Source of the DNA: Blautia luti
GTDB taxonomy: Bacteria; Bacillota; Clostridia; Lachnospirales; Lachnospiraceae
Reading direction: 5' to 3'
NCBI RefSeq assembly: GCF_013304735.1
Contig: NZ_JAAITI010000032.1
Location: 1-39,878, forward strand
Length of the DNA: 39,878 bases
The notes under the pieces were generated by a model that saw nothing but the letters and a program-made list of their open reading frames with translations, did no database searches and was not told the origin of the DNA. Within the stretch, counting starts at the first letter, position 1. The number at the start of each line of letters is the position of its first letter. This document shows positions 24,700-36,642 of the stretch, piece by piece. Both the position numbers and the translations under genes were made by a program.

Positions 24700-25548
24700 A
24701 TGGATAAAAACGGAATTTCCTATGAGATCATAGATTACTCAGGTATCACAAATGTCAAATTTTATACGTCCACAGATAATGGAAGCTACATTCCTTTCCA
24801 CTGGCACCGGGCTGTTGAGATCATTTATATACAGGAGGGCGAACTGGATGTTATCGTGGAATCTTCCAGTCATACCCTCCACCCCGGAGATTGTATCCTG
24901 ATCAATGCCAACATCATCCATTCCACAAAATGTACCGTTCCAAATAAAGCTATCGTTCTTCAGATTCCGCTGGATTTTATGGAAAAATATATTCCCAATG
25001 TCCAGCAGCTGGTATTTTTCTGGGACTATCAGACCAAAGATCCTGTTAAAAAGACAAAGATTGAAATGCTGAAAACCACCCTGGAACAGCTGCAGATCAT
25101 TGATGATATCCGGCCGGATGGATTTATCCTGCGCTTTAACAGCCTGATCTTTGAACTTCTGTTCCAGCTGTACCACAATTTCCGTGTAAAAGTTTTTCAA
25201 AGTGATTTAAGCCAGCAGAAAAAAGATCTGGATCGGCTGAACCTTGTACTGAATTATATTTCTGAAAATTATAAGAGGCCCATTTCCCTGGATGAGATCG
25301 CAGGTGTCGCTTATCTCCAGACCGGATATTTCTGTCGTTTTTTTAAGAAAAAGATGGGGGTTACGTTTCTGGAATATCAGAATGAATACAGACTTTCTTT
25401 CATTTACAAAGATCTGATCAACACAAAAGCCCCCGTGCATGTGATCCTGGAACGCCACGGCTTCACCAATTATAAGCTGTTCCGCCGGATGTTCCAGGAA
25501 CACTTCGGGTGCACACCTACGAAGGTACGGGAGAATATGAAGAAATAA
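24700..25548 (+). CDS. AraC family transcriptional regulator
   Basis: The 282-residue regulator has an N-terminal cupin sensing domain (IPFHWHRAVEIIYIQEGELDV, LHPGDCILINANIIHS) and a C-terminal double helix-turn-helix (about residues 180-280; ISLDEIAGVAYLQTGYFCRFF and GFTNYKLFRRMFQEHFG). A perfect AAGGAGG lies 5 nt before the ATG. It is divergent from the GPH-GH5-GH43 operon, its likely target, and convergent with the GH1 gene, from which a bidirectional terminator separates it. Confidence 0.92.
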   Translation: MDKNGISYEIIDYSGITNVKFYTSTDNGSYIPFHWHRAVEIIYIQEGELDVIVESSSHTLHPGDCILINANIIHSTKCTVPNKAIVLQIPLDFMEKYIPNVQQLVFFWDYQTKDPVKKTKIEMLKTTLEQLQIIDDIRPDGFILRFNSLIFELLFQLYHNFRVKVFQSDLSQQKKDLDRLNLVLNYISENYKRPISLDEIAGVAYLQTGYFCRFFKKKMGVTFLEYQNEYRLSFIYKDLINTKAPVHVILERHGFTNYKLFRRMFQEHFGCTPTKVRENMKK

Positions 25549-25563
25549 ATTTTCTTAAATATC

Positions 25564-25606
25564 AAAACTTCCGGGAGCTGGACAACATACTCCCGGAAGT
25601 TTTATT
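25564..25606. terminator. Bidirectional terminator between AraC and GH1 genes
   Basis: A perfect 14-bp stem (25564-25577 with 25590-25603) and a 12-nt loop lie between the convergent AraC and GH1 genes. T-rich ends exist in both directions (TTTTATTAT on plus, TTTTGAT on minus), so it serves both transcripts. Confidence 0.9.
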
Positions 25607-25608
25607 AT

Positions 25609-28982
<3,374 letters not shown>

Positions 28983-28994
28983 AATTACCTCCTG

Positions 28995-29984
28995 TTATTC
29001 TGTAAGGAGAGCTCTCAAATATTCGCCCTCTCTTCTGTTTTCAAGCAGTTCCATGAGTTCATTTACTTTTTCAAGACTGATCTTTTTCTCTCTTGCTTTC
29101 ATATGTACATAAACAGCACCGATCAGGTTTGCGTCATTGTAAAAACGGCAGCTTGTCACCTCCGGGACCGGAAGTGTCCAGGGATACATGCCGTTGATCT
29201 TTGCAAGTTCTTCACGGATCAGCTGAAGAAGCAAAGGCTGTTCACTGATCCCGCCGCCTACTGCGATTTTTTCCGGATCGAACATGTACTGGCAGTTGTG
29301 GATGTGGATAGCCAGTTTTTTGGCATGGTTCCGGATTCCTGCCAGAGCTTTGTCATTACCCTGGTTTGCAAGGGAGAACGCTTTTTCCCCGTTTAATTCT
29401 TCTACAGGTATGCCGGTTTCTACGGATACACTGTTAAGCAGTGCCTGGGCACCGGCTGTTTCTGCAAGACTGTTGGACATTTTGTAGTCATCCTTGCTGT
29501 CTGTGATCACATAGTTGAATTCCCCTGCCATGAAATTTTTGCCACTTACGATCTCACGGTTAACGATCACGGCACCGCCTACTGCTGTTCCGCAGACAAC
29601 AACGATAGCATTCTGGCAGTCCTTTAAAGATCCCTGCCAGATTTCGGCCAAGGCTGCACATTTGGCATCGTTTTCCACAGTTACCGGAATCCCGACTTTT
29701 TTCTCCAGAATCTCTACGATATTTACATTGCTGATGCAGAAAAGACTTCCGCCGGTGTACATAAAGCCTTTTTTGGAATCAATGATCCCCGGCATGCTTA
29801 AGGCAATTCCTTCAATCTCATACTGCCCTTTGATTCTGTCACAGATATCTGTCAGAGACTGGATAAATATTTCCAGAGAATCCTGTTTTGTGGGGGTTTT
29901 GTCTTTTTCCAGGATGGAACAGTTCTCAGTGATCACTGCATATTTGATAAATGTTCCTCCTACATCAATCGCCAAGTAATTCAT
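28995..29984 (-). CDS. ROK family sugar kinase, BglK-like
   Basis: The 329-residue kinase has the ATP-binding AIDVGGTFIK at the start, a catalytic Asp in ENDAKCAALAE, GTAVGGA and a late FDPEKIAVGGGIS. The cysteine-rich zinc motif of ROK glucokinases and repressors is absent, and there is no DNA-binding domain. That pattern fits the beta-glucoside kinase BglK subgroup, which phosphorylates intact beta-glucosides. Together with the GH1 enzyme this would allow use of phospho-beta-glucosides without a PTS. The start overlaps the preceding gene's stop by 4 nt (ATGA). Plain glucokinase remains the alternative. Confidence 0.85.
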   Translation of the reverse strand: MNYLAIDVGGTFIKYAVITENCSILEKDKTPTKQDSLEIFIQSLTDICDRIKGQYEIEGIALSMPGIIDSKKGFMYTGGSLFCISNVNIVEILEKKVGIPVTVENDAKCAALAEIWQGSLKDCQNAIVVVCGTAVGGAVIVNREIVSGKNFMAGEFNYVITDSKDDYKMSNSLAETAGAQALLNSVSVETGIPVEELNGEKAFSLANQGNDKALAGIRNHAKKLAIHIHNCQYMFDPEKIAVGGGISEQPLLLQLIREELAKINGMYPWTLPVPEVTSCRFYNDANLIGAVYVHMKAREKKISLEKVNELMELLENRREGEYLRALLTE

Positions 29985-30850
29985 GGTGTCACCTCTTTTT
30001 TGCGGATTTTTTCTTTGCTGTAGATGATGTTTCCTTCGCCGCCGTCCAGACGGTTGAAATATTCATTGGCTTTTTTTGCAACAAAGGCCTGCTGCCCCAT
30101 AAAGTTAAAGGGAACATCATCTGCCTGATCTTTCATGATCGTATCGCAGACTTCGATCACACTGTGGATCATATCTTTGGAAGCCCAGATCACATGATGG
30201 CAGAGACAGGTTGTGTCAAAACGCCCCTCCAGCCTGTTCTGGATCTGAAGCAGATTTTCCCTGTATTCTTCCACTGTAAGGGAATTCTCATCAAAAAGGA
30301 ATGTTGCATTATTGCAGGCATCTCCAAGGATCAGGATCTTTTCTTCCGGAATCAACATGACCATGGTTCCTGGAGTGTGCCCCGGGAGGGCATAGGTTTC
30401 CACGGAAATCCCTCCCAGGTCAAATCTGTCACCATCTTTCAGATTTTTAAAAGTCATCGGTGCAGGCGGCAGAAAGGTCTCTTCCAGTCCTTCCGGCATC
30501 TGGCCGCCAAGTCCTGCCAGTACATATCCTTTTCTGTTTTCTATGGAATTCATCCCCAGATAAACTTGGGTATCTGCATGGTTCATGTAGATCTCACATT
30601 CTTTTTTTCCATCGTTCCCGGTGAATTCCGGAGCTCCCATTGCATGATCCACGTGACCATGGGTAAGAAGTACTGTAAGAGGTTTCTCCGTAAGTTTTTC
30701 CACAAAATCCCGAAGGTTTCCGGCTCCCACACAGGTATCAATCAGCAGGGAGCGTTCCGATCCGTTTACCAGATACATGATCTCACCGGTGAGACTCAGG
30801 ATTGCTGTGACTCTGTCGTTTACTTTTTCTGCTCTGTAAAAATCGGCCAT
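29981..30850 (-). CDS. Metallo-beta-lactamase-fold hydrolase
   Basis: The 289-residue protein has the metal-binding THGHVDH motif (His64, His66, Asp68, His69), a later ALPGHTPGTMVM His and LILGDACNNAT Asp, giving a complete two-metal site of glyoxalase-II/lactonase type. It has no signal peptide. Substrates of this fold include thioesters, lactones and phosphoesters, and none can be chosen from sequence. Within the glycoside operon it could open an ester or lactone of the aglycone, which is speculative. The ATG is 1 nt past the GH78 stop, with GGAGG inside the last GH78 codons, and its own stop overlaps the kinase start. Confidence 0.88.
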   Translation of the reverse strand: MADFYRAEKVNDRVTAILSLTGEIMYLVNGSERSLLIDTCVGAGNLRDFVEKLTEKPLTVLLTHGHVDHAMGAPEFTGNDGKKECEIYMNHADTQVYLGMNSIENRKGYVLAGLGGQMPEGLEETFLPPAPMTFKNLKDGDRFDLGGISVETYALPGHTPGTMVMLIPEEKILILGDACNNATFLFDENSLTVEEYRENLLQIQNRLEGRFDTTCLCHHVIWASKDMIHSVIEVCDTIMKDQADDVPFNFMGQQAFVAKKANEYFNRLDGGEGNIIYSKEKIRKKEVTP

Positions 30851-30851
30851 T

Positions 30852-33650
30852 TTATTCTTCCTCCATATCAAGAAGTTTGGATAACTCTGTTCGAAGATTA
30901 TCCACGATTTCTCTGGTAAATCCCATATAAAACAGTTTTTCCAGACTCTGGATACTCTCGTAAAAATAATCCTGATTTCCGGTAGAAAGGAAATACATCA
31001 GCATTGGAGATACTCTCTCGATCACTTTCATAGCCTCCGGATCATGCATCATATCCTTAAACATGGTTTTGTTATTATAGCGCTGGCGAAGATCTTCTGT
31101 GGGACAATATTCATAGTGATAATTTCCGGCTTCCACTTCCATCACTTCCCCTTCATAGAACGGAAGTCCGATCACTGCACTGCATCCAAATGGAACCTGG
31201 ATATCTACTGTTACTTTTCCGTTCTTCAGGATTTCCCAGTTTACTTTGTATTCGCCATATGCAGAGTCATAAGTCATATGCATATATTTCAGTTTTCCGT
31301 TCATCAACGGTGTGATCAGAGCTTTTTTAAAGCCAGGCTCCAGGGCTTTTAAGCCAGCCACATCTCTGTAGAGATATTCTACAACAGAGCCATAAGAATA
31401 ATGGTTCAGGGAGTTCATCATCGTACCGCTTAAATGCCCGTCATCCAGAACGGAATTCCATCTTTCCCAGATTGTTGTTGCTCCAAGATTGATGCAGTGC
31501 ATCCATCCCGGATAATCTTCCTGAAGAAGGAAATAAAAAGCGTCTTCCTCGAATCCGTTTTCGGCGAGAACCCTGCAAAGGATCGGTGCCCCTGTAAATC
31601 CGCCCTTTAATTTGTAGCAGTCTTTGTAAAATCTTGCTTTCAGTCCTGCCACAACAGCTTCTTTTTCTCTGTAGATCCCGGAATATAAAGCTACAATATA
31701 TCCAGTCTGGGAATCAATTGCCAGACGTCCCGTTTCTGTAAAATATTCCCGGATGATCGCTTCTCTGATCTTCTGATAGAGGTCATCATAATAACGCTTA
31801 TCCTCTTCATAGCCGAGAATTTCTGCTGCTTTTGCAGTCTTCTGCACAGACATTGCATAGTAGTTGGAGCCAATATAATAGGCATCTGTTCCACCTTCCA
31901 TGCTCTGCTCGGTTCTTCCGTCAAGTGCAAGCCAGTCACCCAGCTGATTTCCGAAATCATAAAGATATTTCTGTCCTCTTGCCTGGTCTTCCCTGGTGAT
32001 CTTATCCACCCAGTCCTTCATCATCGGATAACTGGATCTCAGCATTTCTGTATTTCCTGAATGTTCATAAACCACCATTGGAAGGAATGTGGCAATGTCT
32101 CCCCATACACTGGAAAAGATCGGTCCGTTTGGATCAAGTACCGGAATCACTCCCGGAAGGATTCCATCGTATTTTACCTGCTCATTTCGAAGGTCGTGGA
32201 TGAATTTCTGATAAAAAGCTGTAGTGTCCATATTAAAACTTGCTGTTCCGGCAAATACCTGAGCATCCCCGGTCCAGCCAAGTCGTTCATCCCTCTGTGG
32301 GCAGTCTGTAGGAAAGTCCACAAAATTTGATTTCTGTCCCCAAAGTGCATTGAGGAACAGTCTGTTTACTCCCTTATGGCCTGTTTCCACATATCCGGTC
32401 CTATTCATCTTTGAGTAAACTGCTTTTCCTGTAAAATCTTCTGCATTTACTTCTCCCGGCCATCCTGTCACACGCACATAACGGAATCCAAAATATGTAA
32501 AAGAAGGACGTACCAGCTCCTCCCTGCCATCAGATACATATACAAACTGAGATTTTGCAGCACGGTAATTTTCATTATAAAAATTGCCATCCTGGAGAAT
32601 TTCGCCATGATCAAATATAATTCTGGTTCCTTTTGTCAGGTGATTTTTAAATGTTACATATCCGGCAAAATTCTGTCCGAAATCCAGGACTGTTTCTCCT
32701 GCCGGTGTATGGATCACTTCTTTTACCGGCATATCTTCCATTTCCATTACAGGAAGGCTGTATCTGGCAACCAGTTTTCCTTCTGCCGCTGTAAGAACTG
32801 CCGGTCTTGCCTGATTTTCTTTTTCTTCCCATAACAGATGGTTAATGATCTCGCCGTCATAAATTCCATCATCTTCCACATCAGAACCAATATAGTTCCA
32901 GGTTTCATCTGTTCCGATCACCTGAATTTCGCCATCTTCATAGATCAGCCGAAGTTCTGCGATCAGTTTAAAGGTATCACCAAAATTATTACTCTGACTG
33001 TTCAGTCCGAATTTTCCCTTATACCAGCCATTTCCCAGCGATACGGCCAGCTGGTTTTCTGCTGTTTTCTGCATTTCTGTATGGTTATCAATATTTTTAA
33101 TATCTTCTGTAACATCAAATGTAAGGTACTGTTCTTCATCGTGATAATTGCTGTAATAAGGAGTCAGAACTTCTTCTCCGACTTTTTTTCCGTTTAATTT
33201 TGCCTCAAAAAGTCCAAGACCGCAAATATAAAGTCTGGCTGAAGCAGTTTTTTTCTTTACTTCAAAGTTTTTTATAAAGAGAGGATGAAAAGTATCTTCT
33301 TTTTCTGTTGTGATCCATTTTCCCATCCATGGATCATCCATCTTTCCGGTTTCAAAATATGCAGGTTCTGAAACAGCTGTTTCTCCTTTATCGTTTGTGA
33401 CGGTTACTTTTACATAATATCTTGTATATGCACTCCTGGTAAACTCCAGTTTTTCTGCCGCGCTGTTAAGATCTTTTCCTTCTTTTTCCCAGAGAATCTC
33501 TGAAAAATCTTCTTTCAAAGATACTTCTATTTTTGCATTCTGCTGTCTTCTGGCAGATGTCTCACGAACTTTCCATGATACACATACGGTCTCAAAGTCA
33601 AATCCCACCGGATTTTCCATGCCATTGATTCTTATATTTGCAACTTTCAT
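30852..33650 (-). CDS. GH78 alpha-L-rhamnosidase
   Basis: The 932-residue enzyme has N-terminal fibronectin-like and beta-sandwich domains (about residues 1-310), a further beta domain with TVLDFGQNFAGYV, the (alpha/alpha)6 barrel, and a C-terminal beta domain. The hallmark DCPQRDERLGWTGD (about 449-462) supplies the acidic catalytic residues, and IWERWNSVLDDG holds the late Glu. There is no signal peptide, so terminal rhamnose is removed inside the cell. An unusual helical extension of about 85 residues follows the catalytic core. It is the first gene of the five-gene operon, 138 nt after the GPH transporter gene; AGGAG lies 12 nt upstream of the ATG. Confidence 0.93.
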   Translation of the reverse strand: MKVANIRINGMENPVGFDFETVCVSWKVRETSARRQQNAKIEVSLKEDFSEILWEKEGKDLNSAAEKLEFTRSAYTRYYVKVTVTNDKGETAVSEPAYFETGKMDDPWMGKWITTEKEDTFHPLFIKNFEVKKKTASARLYICGLGLFEAKLNGKKVGEEVLTPYYSNYHDEEQYLTFDVTEDIKNIDNHTEMQKTAENQLAVSLGNGWYKGKFGLNSQSNNFGDTFKLIAELRLIYEDGEIQVIGTDETWNYIGSDVEDDGIYDGEIINHLLWEEKENQARPAVLTAAEGKLVARYSLPVMEMEDMPVKEVIHTPAGETVLDFGQNFAGYVTFKNHLTKGTRIIFDHGEILQDGNFYNENYRAAKSQFVYVSDGREELVRPSFTYFGFRYVRVTGWPGEVNAEDFTGKAVYSKMNRTGYVETGHKGVNRLFLNALWGQKSNFVDFPTDCPQRDERLGWTGDAQVFAGTASFNMDTTAFYQKFIHDLRNEQVKYDGILPGVIPVLDPNGPIFSSVWGDIATFLPMVVYEHSGNTEMLRSSYPMMKDWVDKITREDQARGQKYLYDFGNQLGDWLALDGRTEQSMEGGTDAYYIGSNYYAMSVQKTAKAAEILGYEEDKRYYDDLYQKIREAIIREYFTETGRLAIDSQTGYIVALYSGIYREKEAVVAGLKARFYKDCYKLKGGFTGAPILCRVLAENGFEEDAFYFLLQEDYPGWMHCINLGATTIWERWNSVLDDGHLSGTMMNSLNHYSYGSVVEYLYRDVAGLKALEPGFKKALITPLMNGKLKYMHMTYDSAYGEYKVNWEILKNGKVTVDIQVPFGCSAVIGLPFYEGEVMEVEAGNYHYEYCPTEDLRQRYNNKTMFKDMMHDPEAMKVIERVSPMLMYFLSTGNQDYFYESIQSLEKLFYMGFTREIVDNLRTELSKLLDMEEE

Positions 33651-33703
33651 ATATTTATATTTCTCCTCTTACTCTGGAATATCCACGATCACAACTTCAG
33701 AAA

Positions 33704-33763
33704 CGCCCCCAAAGACTAGAATGTATGTCTAATTTTCGGAGGCGCAAGCAGTTTTCTCTGCTT
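33704..33763. other. Hairpin pair between GPH transporter and GH78 genes
   Basis: Read on the minus strand, a small stem (AAGCAG/CTGCTT, 33746-33763) precedes a longer imperfect one with ends 33704-33707 and 33741-33744. No strong T-run follows, so it looks more like a processing or partial termination site setting different levels for transporter and enzymes than a full stop. The rest of this 138-nt gap holds only the GH78 ribosome binding site. Confidence 0.4.
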
Positions 33764-33788
33764 TTTCTCAGTTATTTATTTATCAGCT

Positions 33789-35210
33789 TTATTCAGCTGC
33801 TTCCATTTTCTTTAAATCTCTCTCGCAATGATACAGGATTACCATCAGTACAAAGATAGCGATTACCATGATAAATGGCAGCCAGTTGTACAGGAAGTTA
33901 ATTGCTGTGGAAACACTTTCCGGCTGTGCGATGCCCTGTGCATCCAGAGATCCGTCATAGCCTGCACCATTGAGAACCCAGCCAAATACAGCTGTTCCAA
34001 GTCCGAGACCGATCTTCTGTGCTGCAGAAACACCGGCATTTCCAAGGCCAACGGTATCAATTCCTGTTTTCTTTGTTCCGTATGTAATGGTATCTGCAAC
34101 CATTCCAAGTGCCATACCGCCGGCCATCCCAACGCCGCAACCTTTCAGTACATTGAAGATGATCATTACGATCGTGCTGGAACCGCCGAAAACAGCGAAT
34201 CCAAGGAATCCAAGTCCCATAACTACCATTCCAGCTTCATAAACAGCTGTTTTTCCAAACTTTTTCATAAATGCAGGTGTTACAAACATGACTGCAAACT
34301 GTGCAATGGAAATGGAGTTGGATACCCAGCTGTACTGTCCCATATCATAGAGAACGTACTGACAATAATATACATTTCCCATTGCATACATGATGATTAC
34401 GAAAAATACTACAAAACTTGCAACTGTTACGATCACCCAGTATTTGTTCTTAAAAAGTGCTTTTACAGTTTCCCATGTGCCTGCTTCTCTGCCTGCACTT
34501 GCTGATTTCTGAGTATCTTCCTCTGCGCTTTCAGCAGAATGTATTCTCTCTTTTGTTGAGAAAACACTGAAGAAAGTAATTACGATCATTGCGATGCAGT
34601 AGATTAACATTGTGATCGTAAATGCTCTCTGTGTATAAATGGTTTCTGTACTGCTTGTAAAGATTCCAAGTAAGGTAACAAATGTTGAGTTTACAACTAC
34701 ATTTCCAAGTGTCTGGAAAATCTGCTGGATATTTCCAAGAAATCCTCTCTCATAAGGATTTGCTGTCATCAATGAGATCATGGAATAATACGGTACCAGC
34801 ATTCCTGTAAGGCATACAGCATTTACAATGTTATACATCAGGAAAATATATACATACTGTGCCATTTCCGGGAAGTTCTGCGGTACAAAAAACAACAGCA
34901 TCGTGGTGATTCCAAATGGAATACACATTCGTAACAGCCAGGAACGGCCTTTTCCAAGTTTTGACTTTGTACGGTCTACCATACGTCCTACGATCACATC
35001 TGAGATTCCGTCAAAGATTTTGGATACTGCAAAAATTGTGGCAATGATACCTGCGTTCAGTCCTACTGTACTGGTAAAATAAATCGTCAGAAAAGAACCA
35101 ATGATACCATTGATCATATTAAAGGCAAATCCGCCTGTTCCGTAACCGATACGTTCGCTCCATGCCAGGCTGGCATTGGGATCGTTGTGTTTACTTGCCA
35201 AACTAAACAT
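33789..35210 (-). CDS. GPH-family sugar:cation symporter
   Basis: This 473-residue protein with 12 predicted helices resembles the GPH transporter at 23181-24551, with the same signature (KIFDGISDVIVGRMVDRT followed by KLGKGRSW). It should import a glycoside with a cation. I choose the ATG at 35210, which has AAGGAG 8 nt upstream; the frame stays open 15 codons further. It lies upstream of the GH78 operon on the same strand and is divergent from an AraC gene, so it is probably the uptake system for the rhamnoside handled by that operon. Confidence 0.9.
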   Translation of the reverse strand: MFSLASKHNDPNASLAWSERIGYGTGGFAFNMINGIIGSFLTIYFTSTVGLNAGIIATIFAVSKIFDGISDVIVGRMVDRTKSKLGKGRSWLLRMCIPFGITTMLLFFVPQNFPEMAQYVYIFLMYNIVNAVCLTGMLVPYYSMISLMTANPYERGFLGNIQQIFQTLGNVVVNSTFVTLLGIFTSSTETIYTQRAFTITMLIYCIAMIVITFFSVFSTKERIHSAESAEEDTQKSASAGREAGTWETVKALFKNKYWVIVTVASFVVFFVIIMYAMGNVYYCQYVLYDMGQYSWVSNSISIAQFAVMFVTPAFMKKFGKTAVYEAGMVVMGLGFLGFAVFGGSSTIVMIIFNVLKGCGVGMAGGMALGMVADTITYGTKKTGIDTVGLGNAGVSAAQKIGLGLGTAVFGWVLNGAGYDGSLDAQGIAQPESVSTAINFLYNWLPFIMVIAIFVLMVILYHCERDLKKMEAAE

Positions 35211-35373
35211 ATCTCTTTCTCCTTTTCCCTTTTTCTTTTGATGGGTTTTCTGCATCTTCCGTGTTTTCTGCTCTTATAAAATTACTTTTATTTATCACCT
35301 TCTGTCATTCTTGTGTTTTCCTGTTGATAGTGATATTATCAGAAATAAGGGAACAGGATAACGTCTTTAAACG

Positions 35374-35402
35374 ACATATAGTTTATCCTTTTCGGACATA
35401 TA
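35374..35402. promoter_or_regulatory. Direct repeat ACATATA, candidate AraC site
   Basis: ACATATA occurs at 35374-35380 and 35396-35402, 22 bp start to start, each preceded by a G, in the 237-nt region between the divergent GPH and AraC genes. A perfect 12-bp palindrome CTTGTCGACAAG lies at 35420-35431, just before the AraC ribosome binding site. I could not place the promoters with confidence. Confidence 0.35.
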
Positions 35403-35447
35403 TGTGTTTCCTGTTGAAGCTTGTCGACAAGTAATTTAGGTGATTTT

Positions 35448-36488
35448 ATGAAAGAATACAAAAGTTTAACAGAACTGATTCCTGAAATGGAACCTGATGA
35501 AATATTTTATAAACGGATTTTTCTGGAATATCCGGAGGCTCATCTGGACCAGGCACATACAGTGGAAGAAATAGAAAAACTCTGTCCGGAAGCATCTTCC
35601 CATGCAGCAGCCGGTTTTACTTATCATCCGGGAAATGCTCTGGATGAAACCATTCTTCCTTCTGATGAAGATACGATCATTTTCCGCCACAACCGATATT
35701 CTCCTGCGTTTTTACATTCTCACACTTTTTTTGAGATGATCTATGTGCTTCGTGGAACCTGTGAAAATATATTTACTTCTCATACGATTTCCATGCAGGC
35801 TGGTGATATCTGTATTGTGGCACCTTCCATCATCCATGCTTTAAGTGCATTTAGCGATGACTGCGTGATCTATAATTTTCTGATAAAGAGCCAGACTTTT
35901 GAAGCTGTATTCTTAAATTCGCTTCCTAAATATGGTACTTTACATGATTTTTTCAGCCGTGCACTTTATTCTCCCGGTTCTCAGTTTTATCTGTATTTTA
36001 AATCCGGAAAGGACCCACAGCTTGTAAATTTATTCAAAAAAATCCTGAAGGAATACCGGGCGCAAAAACGGTACAGTCCTTCTATGATAAACGCTCTGCT
36101 TGAAATCTTCTTTATCTGTCTTCTCAGAAACCATGAGAAAAACATGATCGTACCAAACCCGGCAGGAAAGAAGCAGGAAAAAAATATTATTTTTATACTA
36201 AAATATATTGAACTTCATTACGCAACGCTCACCCTTCCGGAGCTGGCTTCTTTTTTTAATTACAGCGAACGGCAGCTGACCCGAATCCTGAAAAACTATA
36301 CAGGACAGACTTTTTCCTCTCTTATCCAGAATATCCGCCTGTCCAGAGCGGCGGAGCTGTTAAAACAGCCGGACCGTTCCGTCACTGCTGTTATGGAAGA
36401 AATCGGTTATTCCAACATTACACACTTCTACAAAATATTTGAGAAAAAGTTCCATATGACGCCTGCGGAGTACCGGAATACCTTATAA
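35448..36488 (+). CDS. AraC family transcriptional regulator
   Basis: The 346-residue protein has an N-terminal extension of about 80 residues of unknown role, a cupin domain (FLHSHTFFEMIYVLRG, MQAGDICIVAPSIIHAL) and a C-terminal double helix-turn-helix (about residues 245-346; LTLPELASFFNYSERQLTRIL and GYSNITHFYKIFEKKF). AGGTGA lies 4 nt before the ATG at 35448; an earlier TTG start is less likely. It is divergent from the GPH transporter and so probably governs that gene and the rhamnosidase operon behind it. Confidence 0.9.
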   Translation: MKEYKSLTELIPEMEPDEIFYKRIFLEYPEAHLDQAHTVEEIEKLCPEASSHAAAGFTYHPGNALDETILPSDEDTIIFRHNRYSPAFLHSHTFFEMIYVLRGTCENIFTSHTISMQAGDICIVAPSIIHALSAFSDDCVIYNFLIKSQTFEAVFLNSLPKYGTLHDFFSRALYSPGSQFYLYFKSGKDPQLVNLFKKILKEYRAQKRYSPSMINALLEIFFICLLRNHEKNMIVPNPAGKKQEKNIIFILKYIELHYATLTLPELASFFNYSERQLTRILKNYTGQTFSSLIQNIRLSRAAELLKQPDRSVTAVMEEIGYSNITHFYKIFEKKFHMTPAEYRNTL

Positions 36489-36521
36489 AACCTGTATGTG
36501 TTTCTATATGTAAGAAAAGAA

Positions 36522-36634
36522 AAAGCCTTATAATATTACTGTAAATGATAGGTCTGATATGTCCTAAAATCTGACTTTTTAAATTGCCAGTCTTTGAGTA
36601 ACTATACTATTTACAGCAAATATAATAAGGCTTT
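36522..36634. repeat. 113-bp imperfect palindrome between convergent genes
   Basis: Outer arms of 10 bp (36522-36531 with 36625-36634) and inner arms of 8 bp (36539-36546 with 36609-36616) pair perfectly, with a partly paired segment between and a central stretch of 62 nt. Read on the minus strand, TTTTTCTTTTC follows, so it may end transcription of the membrane-kinase fusion gene. The size and long core also suit a miniature inverted-repeat element or a small structured RNA. Confidence 0.6.
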
Positions 36635-36642
36635 CTATGTTT

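Noticed and set aside
33746..33770. Plus-strand hairpin followed by a T-run
   Set aside because: No plus-strand gene leads into it, so a plus-strand terminator has no transcript to end.
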